The notes beneath the pieces are model-generated. The model made no database searches. It saw only the letters and a list, made by a program, of their open reading frames with translations, and was not told where the DNA came from. From positions 1 to 8,544 of the forward strand of contig JALXDT010000027.1 of assembly GCA_027070475.1 (NCBI GenBank): a stretch of 8,544 nucleotides of DNA, read 5' to 3'. Position 1 is the stretch's first letter; every line of letters starts with the position of its first letter. The DNA comes from Candidatus Aminicenantota bacterium. GTDB taxonomy: Bacteria > Acidobacteriota > Aminicenantia > JAMOAD01. The position numbers and the translations under genes were made by a program. Positions 1 to 5,831 of the stretch are shown one piece after another.

Positions 1-164
1 TCTCTCATAGGAGTAACTCCATTAAAAAAGTAGATTATAAAGGCAATATCCTCTTTTATAAAAAAATCATTGCTAAACCCCAGAGGATCCCTTATGATAA
101 ACCCTTTTTCATTGTTAACTATTGCCGGAAAACTTTCAAATTGTCTTAATGCTGGTAAAGGCAT
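1..164 (-). CDS. Probable Memo-family protein (AmmeMemoRadiSam system protein B), N-terminal fragment
   Basis: This is a 54-codon open frame that runs off the left edge, so only the N-terminus is visible. It begins MPLPALRQFESFPAIV, followed by FIIRDPLGFSNDFF and FIIYFFNGVTP. This order of a PxLRxxxxxP start, an (L/I)RDPxG motif and a hydrophobic helix ending in (F/D)G matches, from memory, the N-terminal leader of bacterial Memo-like proteins. Those proteins have a LigB-dioxygenase-like fold and are named AmmeMemoRadiSam system protein B. Their biochemical role is poorly defined, and the catalytic-type domain would lie outside the window. ATG at 164 is preferred because an in-frame TAA lies four codons upstream. 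The Shine-Dalgarno is weak (AAAAGA). The gene follows the cupin after 29 bases with no hairpin between them, so it is probably in the same transcript. The family call is from memory of the motif and is moderately secure. Confidence 0.55.
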   Translation of the reverse strand, partial: MPLPALRQFESFPAIVNNEKGFIIRDPLGFSNDFFIKEDIAFIIYFFNGVTPMR

Positions 165-193
165 TCTTTTATATTAATAAGATGTTTGTATGT

Positions 194-550
194 TCAGGAT
201 TTTACTCTCCCAAAATCATCTTCCAATCTTACAACATCATCAAGTTCAGGTGTGGACACTTCAAGTATGTGGCTATCCTCAATCGCTTCAACTCTATGTT
301 TTGTAAAAGGTTTGAAGTGAATGGATTCTTTATCACTTAAGATTATTTCTTTTTTCTCTCCGTCAATTTCAGTTATTATTTTTACTTTACCTTTAAAGAG
401 ATACATTGTTTCATCTTTTTTTTCATGGTATTGATAGCTAAGTCTGCTTCCTTTTTTTACAAAAAGGATTTTTCCTGCATACTTATCTGTATGGGCATAA
501 AGGATTTCATATCCCCATGGTTTTTCAATTTTTGTTATTTGCTTTAACAT
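194..550 (-). CDS. Small single-domain cupin, type II phosphomannose isomerase-like
   Basis: This complete 118-residue protein is a single cupin barrel. It opens with the PWGYE motif (residues 11-15) typical of the cupin domain of type II mannose-6-phosphate isomerase / mannose-1-phosphate guanylyltransferase proteins. Candidate metal ligands follow as Q40, H42 and E47 in QYHEKKDE, with H85 in the second cupin motif (KPFTKHRVEAIED). It ends with STPELDDVVRLEDDFGR, a tail characteristic of a widespread group of stand-alone cupins. There is no nucleotidyltransferase domain, so it is not a full ManC. It may isomerise or bind a phosphosugar, but the substrate cannot be read from the sequence. It starts 11 bases after the ptsI stop with its own good Shine-Dalgarno. 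No signal peptide is present, so the protein is cytoplasmic. The cupin fold is secure; the specific activity is not. Confidence 0.85.
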   Translation of the reverse strand: MLKQITKIEKPWGYEILYAHTDKYAGKILFVKKGSRLSYQYHEKKDETMYLFKGKVKIITEIDGEKKEIILSDKESIHFKPFTKHRVEAIEDSHILEVSTPELDDVVRLEDDFGRVKS

Positions 551-556
551 TCTTTT

Positions 557-560
557 CTCC
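557..560 (-). promoter_or_regulatory. Ribosome binding site of the cupin gene
   Basis: GGAG (within AAAGGAG) lies six bases before the ATG at 550 and directly abuts the ptsI TAA stop (564-562). The strong site supports this start and independent initiation on the same mRNA. Confidence 0.7.
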
Positions 561-561
561 T

Positions 562-2328
562 TTATTTTTTGATGAGGTTTATATTCTCAAAAAGTGTTTT
601 CGGGCAAGATTTAAGAAAACTTTCTATTACAAATTCCTTAACTTCATCTGCAGAGGACAGATTCAATGCTTCTTTTGAAATTCTCTTCAAATTTTTAATA
701 CAGCTTGCTCTTAAAGTTCTTTTAACAAGTGGGATTGCAATGGGAGACATACTTATGCTTCTTATGCCCAATCCCAATAGAACCATCGCAAAAATCGGGT
801 TGGAAGCCATCTCACCACAAATTTGGACTTCAATTCCAGACTTCTTACCTTCATCGGCAACCATTTTTATTAACCTTAGAATAGCAGGATTAATTGCTTT
901 GTAAAGATAGTTTACAGTGGGATTACCTCTATCCACTGCCAAAGTGTATTGAATAAGATCATTTGTTCCAATGCTCACATAGTCAACCTCTTTAGCAAGT
1001 TTGTCAATAATTAAGGCTGCCGAGGGCACTTCAATCATAATTCCTATATCAAAATTTTCTCTTTCAATTTTTTCTGCTTTTGCTATATTTAATGTCATTT
1101 CTTTTAATTCTCTTATCTCTTCCACCTCTGTAACCATTGGGAATAGTATTTTTACCTTATGTTTTTTACTGGATTTTAATATTGCTTTTATTTGGCCTTC
1201 TAAAATCTTCGGATTTTTCAGAAAGTATCTTACTCCTCTAAGTCCCAGAGCAGGATTGTCTTCATCATCTATTGAGAAAAAGGCGCTCTTTTTTTCTCCT
1301 CCGATATCCACTGTTCTTATCACAACAGGCTTACCATTCATTTTATCAAGAACAGTTAAATAAATTTTTTCTTGCTCTTCAAGAGTCGGCTCATTATCAC
1401 TAAAAAGATACAGAAATTCTGTTCTGAAAAGTCCTATCCCCTCAGCTCCAAAGGATAGAGCAAGGTCTACTTCTTCAGGTAATTCAATATTTGCCATTAT
1501 TTTGAATGGGAAATTATCAGCTGTTTTTGAAGGGAGAGTTTTAACTGATTTTAATTCAATAAGATATTTTTCATACTGTTCTTTTTTATTTAAATATTCT
1601 TTTTTTATAGCTAATGAAGGGTTAAAAATAACTTCTCCTTCTATACCATCGACAATAACCTCAGTTCCATCATAGATTTCAGATAATTCTGTTTTTAAAT
1701 TTATTACTGCCGGGATTTCAAATGCTTTTAAAAGAATTACTGAATGGGAGTTTAACCCCCCCTTTGTTAAGATAACCCCTTTTAAATTTTCTCTTGTAAT
1801 CAAATTTGCCATTTCGGATGGGGGAATATCATCTGCAAGTATTATTATAGGTTTGTTCTCAGGGATTTCTTTATCCTTTATTCCTCTACTCTTCAGATTA
1901 TCCATTAATCTGTTGAGAGCATCATTTACATCATTAATTCTATCTTTAAAGTATTCATTGTCAAAATCTTCAAAAATTCTTTCATATTTTAAGCGGACAA
2001 GATGTATTGCCCATTCCGAACGAACTTTTTCTTCTCTTATTATTTCTTTTATTGTCTCGATTAATTCATTATCTTTTAAGAGGAGAATTAGTGTATCCAG
2101 AATTATTGCAGAGGCTTTTCCTCTATTTTTTTCTATTCGCTGTTTTATATTTTTTAATTCTTTTATTGATTTTTTTAAAGCATTTTCAAACCTCTTTAGT
2201 TCTTTTGGAACCTCTTTTTCTGAAATACTTTCCCTTAAAATAAAATCTGACTCAAGTTTAATGGAATATAGGCTTCCTATTCCAATTCCTGTTGAAGCAG
2301 CTATTCCTTCAAACTTTTTTGAGATCAC
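562..2328 (-). CDS. ptsI: Phosphoenolpyruvate-protein phosphotransferase (PTS enzyme I)
   Basis: Enzyme I autophosphorylates from PEP and passes the phosphate to HPr in the cytoplasm. The 588 residues match the usual length. Residues 1-150 are the N-terminal part with the helical HPr-binding region, and there is no GAF domain, so it is PtsI-type rather than PtsP-type. The swivelling His domain carries H195 in GGLNSHS (190-196). The PEP-binding barrel shows GLFRTEFLYL (299-308), RTVDIGGEKK (338-347), NPALGLRGVRYF (358-369), MIEVPSA (431-437), SIGTNDLIQYTLAVDR (452-467) and the active-site Cys504 in CGEMASNP. The His motif departs from the common GGxTSHxAI(x)AR pattern (Asn replaces Thr; LLK follows SHSVI). 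The start is GTG at 2328, sharing its G with the ptsH stop (TAGTG) and preceded by AAAAGGA. The identification is very secure. Confidence 0.97.
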   Translation of the reverse strand: MISKKFEGIAASTGIGIGSLYSIKLESDFILRESISEKEVPKELKRFENALKKSIKELKNIKQRIEKNRGKASAIILDTLILLLKDNELIETIKEIIREEKVRSEWAIHLVRLKYERIFEDFDNEYFKDRINDVNDALNRLMDNLKSRGIKDKEIPENKPIIILADDIPPSEMANLITRENLKGVILTKGGLNSHSVILLKAFEIPAVINLKTELSEIYDGTEVIVDGIEGEVIFNPSLAIKKEYLNKKEQYEKYLIELKSVKTLPSKTADNFPFKIMANIELPEEVDLALSFGAEGIGLFRTEFLYLFSDNEPTLEEQEKIYLTVLDKMNGKPVVIRTVDIGGEKKSAFFSIDDEDNPALGLRGVRYFLKNPKILEGQIKAILKSSKKHKVKILFPMVTEVEEIRELKEMTLNIAKAEKIERENFDIGIMIEVPSAALIIDKLAKEVDYVSIGTNDLIQYTLAVDRGNPTVNYLYKAINPAILRLIKMVADEGKKSGIEVQICGEMASNPIFAMVLLGLGIRSISMSPIAIPLVKRTLRASCIKNLKRISKEALNLSSADEVKEFVIESFLKSCPKTLFENINLIKK

Positions 2329-2597
2329 TATTCCTTTTCTCCAAATTTATTGTTTATCAGCTTCTCTATAGCATTAATTGCTTTTTCTTCATCATCTCCC
2401 TCTGCAATAACAACAATTTTTGAGCCTTTTGAAGCTGCAAGAGTTAGAAGACCCAACAAGCTTTTAGCATTGACTTCAGAATTATTGAACTTGATTGTTA
2501 TCTTTGATTTATATCTGTTTGCAAGCTGAACCAATTTTGAGGAGGCTCTTGCATGTAAGCCCAATTTGTTTATTATTTCCATTTCTTTCTCAATCAT
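2328..2597 (-). CDS. ptsH: Phosphocarrier protein HPr
   Basis: HPr relays phosphate from enzyme I to EIIA proteins. With the start at 2597 the protein is 89 residues, the family's normal size. The active-site histidine is then His15 in LGLHARASSKLV and the HPrK target is Ser46 in AKSLLGLL, exactly the classical numbering. An upstream in-frame ATG at 2618 would add seven residues but has no good Shine-Dalgarno and would deepen the overlap with the preceding gene to 29 bases. The 2597 ATG has AAGGGAAGGA just before it and overlaps the EIIA stop by eight bases (ATGATTGA). Presence of both His15 and Ser46 fits the neighbouring hprK, so this HPr should accept both PEP-dependent and kinase-dependent phosphorylation. 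The identity is very secure and the start choice is strong. Confidence 0.96.
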   Translation of the reverse strand: MIEKEMEIINKLGLHARASSKLVQLANRYKSKITIKFNNSEVNAKSLLGLLTLAASKGSKIVVIAEGDDEEKAINAIEKLINNKFGEKE

Positions 2598-3000
2598 TGT
2601 TCCTTCCCTTGTAAACATTGCTTGCTAAATAAATGGATGCTTTCCCCTCTTTACAAACACTCTCGGCAACTGTTTTCAAATCTGTGCTCTTTTGAACAAA
2701 GGTAAACTTTAAAAGCATAGGAAGATTTACTCCTGTTATTACCTCGATTTGATCTTTTTCTAAAAATGAAAAAGATAAATTTGAGGGGGTTCCTCCAAAC
2801 ATGTCTGTGAAAATAATTACTCCAGCTCCTCTGTCCACCTTCTTTATTGCTTCTCTAATGTGTTTTTTCCCTTCTTCTATATTATCATCCCAACCAATGG
2901 AAACAGGTTCGATATGTCTGATTTTACCTACAATTCTTTTTACAGTTTCAAGGAGTTCCTTACAAAGGATTCCGTGGGTTACAATAACTCCACCTATCAT
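2590..3000 (-). CDS. PTS EIIA component, mannose family
   Basis: This 136-residue protein is a stand-alone EIIA domain of the mannose/fructose-sorbose family, which accepts phosphate from HPr. The phosphorylatable histidine is His9 in GVIVTHG (residues 4-10). The second signature TDMFGGTPSN (65-74) contains the conserved Asp and the GGTP loop, and a further family element is TGVNLPMLL (89-97). Its length matches a lone EIIA rather than an EIIAB fusion. No EIIB, EIIC or EIID gene is present in the window, so a sensory or regulatory role is more likely than sugar transport. That is inference from context; lone copies of this kind occur in similar operons. It starts six bases after a GGAG that overlaps the rapZ stop, and its TGA overlaps the ptsH start. 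Family assignment is secure; the cellular target is unknown. Confidence 0.93.
   Translation of the reverse strand: MIGGVIVTHGILCKELLETVKRIVGKIRHIEPVSIGWDDNIEEGKKHIREAIKKVDRGAGVIIFTDMFGGTPSNLSFSFLEKDQIEVITGVNLPMLLKFTFVQKSTDLKTVAESVCKEGKASIYLASNVYKGRNND
2601..2610 (-). promoter_or_regulatory. Ribosome binding site deciding the ptsH start
   Basis: The minus strand reads AAGGGAAGGA followed by ACA and the ATG at 2597. Its two purine cores lie about 3 and 8 bases from this ATG, whereas the ATG at 2618 has only a weak AGCAAG. This supports the shorter, canonically numbered HPr. Confidence 0.65.
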
Positions 3001-3006
3001 TTTAAT

Positions 3007-3010
3007 CTCC
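3007..3010 (-). promoter_or_regulatory. Ribosome binding site of the EIIA(Man) gene
   Basis: GGAG lies six bases before the ATG at 3000. Its first G is the last base of the rapZ TAG stop, so terminating ribosomes sit directly on the next initiation site. Confidence 0.65.
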
Positions 3011-3879
3011 TATTTTTTTATATCTCTATGTCTTACAAAGGTTTCATAACCTTTTTTCTTAAAATATTCAGCCATATACTCTGTTATTGCTACTGACCTA
3101 TGTTTCCCTCCTGTGCAGCCGAAAGAAATATTTATGTAAAATCTCTCTCTTTTGGCCTCTTTTAAAAAATAGTCAAGGTAAGTTGTTGTCTTTTTTAAAA
3201 ATCTCTCTGTTTCTTTATACTCCATAAGGTAATCTTTTACCTCTTTATCAAGACCTGTTTTTGATTTATATTGATCCACATAGTATGGATTGGGTAAGGA
3301 TCTTGTGTCAAAAACAAGATCACTTTTATCAGGAATTCCATACATAAATCCAAAGCTCTCAAAATTAACAAAAAAAGAACTTTTTCTTTTCCCTTCAAAA
3401 AAACTACTGGTGATCAACCTTCTCAAATCTTGAGGGGTTTTATCGGATGTATCTACAACTAAAGAGGCTATTTTTTCAATAGGCTCCAAAATCTTTTGTT
3501 CAAGATTAATACTTTCTTCCAGAGAAAGATTCTTTTTTGATAGAGGATGAGGTCTTCTTGTCCTTTTATATCGTAAAATCAATGATTCTTTGTTTGCTTT
3601 CAAAAAAACAAGACTAAGGGGGACTCCTTTTTTGTTCATTTTTTTAATGAATTCTGGTAATTCTTTTATAAGTTTTTCTTCTCTAATGTCTACTACGAGT
3701 GCTAATTTTGAACTCTGCTCAACTCTGTTTTTTTGAATTAATTCCATAAATTTCATAAAGAGCTCAAAGGGTAAATTGTCAATAACAAAGAAATCCATAT
3801 CCTCTAAGATTTTTGTAAAAGTGGTTTTCCCCGCTCCTGAATAACCTGTTATAATTATAATATTGCTTTTCTTAGTCAT
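3010..3879 (-). CDS. rapZ: RapZ / YvcJ family nucleotide-binding protein
   Basis: This protein has 289 residues, close to the family's usual 280-290. The N-terminal P-loop domain has Walker A GYSGAGKT (12-19), VIDNLP (32-37) and RTRRPHPL (107-114). The C-terminal domain carries FESFGFMYGIP (173-183), DTRSLPNPYYV (191-201) and GCTGGKHRSV (254-263), all hallmarks of the family. In E. coli, RapZ is an RNA-binding adaptor that directs RNase E to the sRNA GlmZ and so controls glucosamine-6-phosphate synthase and envelope precursor supply. The Bacillus homologue YvcJ binds and hydrolyses nucleotides. Which role applies here is not visible. The C-terminus is short and basic (RHRDIKK). The ATG at 3879 overlaps the hprK stop by eight bases (ATGACTAA). 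Position between hprK and the EIIA gene is standard for this family. Confidence 0.96.
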   Translation of the reverse strand: MTKKSNIIIITGYSGAGKTTFTKILEDMDFFVIDNLPFELFMKFMELIQKNRVEQSSKLALVVDIREEKLIKELPEFIKKMNKKGVPLSLVFLKANKESLILRYKRTRRPHPLSKKNLSLEESINLEQKILEPIEKIASLVVDTSDKTPQDLRRLITSSFFEGKRKSSFFVNFESFGFMYGIPDKSDLVFDTRSLPNPYYVDQYKSKTGLDKEVKDYLMEYKETERFLKKTTTYLDYFLKEAKRERFYINISFGCTGGKHRSVAITEYMAEYFKKKGYETFVRHRDIKK

Positions 3880-4831
3880 TTTTATTATTCCACTCTCTTA
3901 ATCTTTTATCAATTTCTCTTATTGGGTTTATTCCTTTTTTTCTTAACAAAAAAACTCTTACTGCAACTTCAATTATTGTTGAAAGATTTCTTCCGGGGGC
4001 TACGGGTATTTTAATAAGTGGAAATTCTTTACCCATTATTTTTTTTGTCTTCATAGACCATCCCAATCTATCATATACTTTTTTTTCATCCCACCTTTCA
4101 AGCTCAATGATTAAATTTACCTTTTTATCATCACCAATAGCTGAAATACCTAAAAGCTCTTTTATGTTAATAATTCCCAATCCCCTGATTTCCATATGAT
4201 ATTTTGTTAATTCAGGTGAAGCAGCTATTATCTCACCATTCATATTTTCATATAGCTCTACTATATCATCTGAGATTAAACGGTGTCCCCTCATCACAAG
4301 GTCAAGTGCATTTTCACTTTTCCCCACTCCGGAATCTCCGATTATTAAAACTCCAACCCCTGAAATATCCATCATAACCCCGTGGATCCTTTTTTTGGAA
4401 GATAGATTTTTAAAAAGATAAGAGGATATTATCTCCAGAGTGTTTCTTAATGATGAATGTGCAATAAGAACCGGTACCTTGTGGTAATTGGCCATTGTTT
4501 TAAATCTTTTGTGGGGTTCTTTTTTAGGGTTTACAAGGATTATGCAGGCTATTTTATCTGTGAACATCCTTTTCAGTACTTTTATTTTTTTTGATGGGGT
4601 GAAATTGCTGAACAAATTAAGATATGTGTCTGAAATGAGTAAAATTTGCCCGGTTGAAGAGTTCTTTGTTTTGTGTTCTGAAAATAGATATTCAGGTTCT
4701 AAGATATAGGGAGAAGTAATCTGTTTTTTGAGCCCTTTTGCTCCACTGATAATATCAATTTTTATTAGATTACTTACATATTTGTATAACTCTTCTACTG
4801 TAATAAATATTGTCCCATTTGATAAGTTCAT
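3872..4831 (-). CDS. hprK: HPr kinase/phosphorylase
   Basis: This bifunctional enzyme phosphorylates Ser46 of HPr and reverses the reaction. The 319 residues match the family. The N-terminal domain spans about 1-135. The catalytic domain begins at IHGVMMDISGVG (149-160) with the conserved His150, followed by Walker A GDSGVGKS (165-172), RGHRLISDD (181-189) with the catalytic-type Asp, the HPrK/P signature EIRGLGIINIKELLG (214-228), and PVAPGRN (276-282) near the HPr-binding C-terminal region. All key residues look intact. The target Ser46 is present in the HPr encoded downstream. The start at 4831 has no recognisable Shine-Dalgarno (TTAAATATTAAT precedes it) and no other methionine lies nearby, so translation probably depends on ribosomes leaving ptsN eight bases upstream. 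In Firmicutes this enzyme serves catabolite repression; in Gram-negative regulatory PTS operons its role is less clear. Confidence 0.97.
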   Translation of the reverse strand: MNLSNGTIFITVEELYKYVSNLIKIDIISGAKGLKKQITSPYILEPEYLFSEHKTKNSSTGQILLISDTYLNLFSNFTPSKKIKVLKRMFTDKIACIILVNPKKEPHKRFKTMANYHKVPVLIAHSSLRNTLEIISSYLFKNLSSKKRIHGVMMDISGVGVLIIGDSGVGKSENALDLVMRGHRLISDDIVELYENMNGEIIAASPELTKYHMEIRGLGIINIKELLGISAIGDDKKVNLIIELERWDEKKVYDRLGWSMKTKKIMGKEFPLIKIPVAPGRNLSTIIEVAVRVFLLRKKGINPIREIDKRLREWNNKND

Positions 4832-4839
4832 ATTAATAT

Positions 4840-5301
4840 TTAATCACTGAGTTCAGCTTCTTTCAGTATTTTAAGTATTTCACTTTCATCTGTGCTATTC
4901 CTGATTTTTTTCATAAAAAGGTCAGATTTTTGAGCAAGATGAGCGGCTGCAGCTAAAATTTGAAGATGTAAAGTTGGTTTATTCGTTGGAGATATGACTA
5001 AAATCACCAAATATGTAGGTTTTTTATCATTGGAATCAAAATCAATCCCTTTTTTATTAACTCCTGCTGCAACTATTGGTTCCTTGATATCCTTTATTTT
5101 ACAATGGGGAATAGCCACTCCTTTCCCTATTCCGGTACTTCCCAATTTTTCTCTATCTAGAACTTTGGAGAGAATGAAGTCTTTCTTTCTTATAATTTTT
5201 TTTCTGTGAAGGTTTTCAATTATCTCTTCAATTGCTTCTACTTTTGCTGTCGCTTCAATAAAAAAAATTCTTTCTTCTTTTAAAAAGGTTGTTATTTTCA
5301 T
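4840..5301 (-). CDS. ptsN: Nitrogen-regulatory PTS protein EIIA-Ntr
   Basis: This 153-residue single EIIA domain belongs to the fructose/nitrogen family. The phosphate-accepting histidine is His66 in GKGVAIPHCK (59-68), preceded by DREKLGSTGIG (49-59). The C-terminal LVILVISPTNKPTLHLQILAAAAHLAQ region carries the second conserved element, HLQILAAAA (112-120). There is no EIIB or EIIC fusion. In proteobacteria EIIA-Ntr is the terminal acceptor of the nitrogen PTS and regulates targets such as potassium transporters and stress responses. Its position just after rpoN and hpf is the classical location. The ATG overlaps the hpf stop as ATGA. AAAGG sits immediately against the ATG, too close to be an ideal ribosome site, so coupling to hpf translation is likely. 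Identification is secure; targets here are unknown. Confidence 0.95.
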   Translation of the reverse strand: MKITTFLKEERIFFIEATAKVEAIEEIIENLHRKKIIRKKDFILSKVLDREKLGSTGIGKGVAIPHCKIKDIKEPIVAAGVNKKGIDFDSNDKKPTYLVILVISPTNKPTLHLQILAAAAHLAQKSDLFMKKIRNSTDESEILKILKEAELSD

Positions 5302-5831
5302 CCTTTAAACTCGATAATTCCTATTTCATTTTCACCCCTCTTAAATACCACAGAAAACACGCCCGTGTCAATGTTTTTAAAAGCAAAAACAGGATCTTCG
5401 GAATTTTCAAGAAAGCTTATAGCTTCATTGATTGAGATAGGTTTCATCGTATAATTTTCAGAATAATAGAGGGTAGGGGCTGATGAAGATTCTTCTCTTT
5501 CACTTTCTTTTTCAAAGAATGCTTCTGTCTTTTCTCTTTTCCTCTTTCCTTCTTTAATCTTTTCTTTTTCTTTTTTTGCCTGTTTTAGTATTGATTCAAA
5601 AGCAGCTTTCAATGTTGATTTTAAGTTTTTACCTCTCTCTTTGGCATTTAAGTGAGCTATTTTTGATTTAATATTAATGTCGACTAAAAAATTGATCTTT
5701 TCTTTAGATATGATAATTTCAGCATCAACAATTTCAGTAAGCATTTTTTCAATTTTTCTAAGTTTTTTTACTGCTAATTCTCTTTCAGAAGAACCTATAC
5801 TTAAATTTCTTCCTGTAATTTTAAAATTCAT
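5298..5831 (-). CDS. hpf: Ribosome hibernation promoting factor, long form
   Basis: This 177-residue protein has the two-domain architecture of long HPF, which dimerises 70S ribosomes into inactive 100S particles in slow growth. Residues 1 to about 95 form the S30AE/YfiA ribosome-binding domain (MNFKITGRNLSI start, basic VKKLRKIEKM helix, then AHLNAKERGKNLKSTLKAAF). A charged linker spans about 85-120, with Lys/Glu-rich and then Glu/Ser-rich sequence. The C-terminal dimerisation domain starts at KPISINEAISFLE (130-142) and ends with GENEIGIIEF. Short HPF of gamma-proteobacteria lacks this tail, so the organism is not E. coli-like here. The ATG at 5831 lies 11 bases inside rpoN and has the best Shine-Dalgarno in the window, suggesting higher expression than its neighbours. 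Placement after rpoN is typical. Confidence 0.95.
   Translation of the reverse strand: MNFKITGRNLSIGSSERELAVKKLRKIEKMLTEIVDAEIIISKEKINFLVDINIKSKIAHLNAKERGKNLKSTLKAAFESILKQAKKEKEKIKEGKRKREKTEAFFEKESEREESSSAPTLYYSENYTMKPISINEAISFLENSEDPVFAFKNIDTGVFSVVFKRGENEIGIIEFKG

Noticed and set aside
165..193. Possible terminator between the cupin and Memo-like genes
   Set aside because: The 29-base gap shows no inverted repeat followed by a T-run on the minus strand, so nothing supports termination there.
569..1363. Two + strand open frames (569-904 and 1001-1363)
   Set aside because: Both are antisense to the C-terminal half of ptsI, lack recognisable motifs and have no independent support.
1853..2371. 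172-codon open frame on the + strand
   Set aside because: It lies wholly antisense to the N-terminal part of ptsI and the end of ptsH, whose motifs are unmistakable. Its leucine/serine/phenylalanine-rich composition is what the antisense of lysine/glutamate-rich AT-rich coding gives.
2598..2618. Longer HPr start at 2618
   Set aside because: It has a weak ribosome site and would shift the active-site histidine from 15 to 22 and the kinase serine from 46 to 53. The 2597 start restores canonical numbering and has a strong ribosome site.
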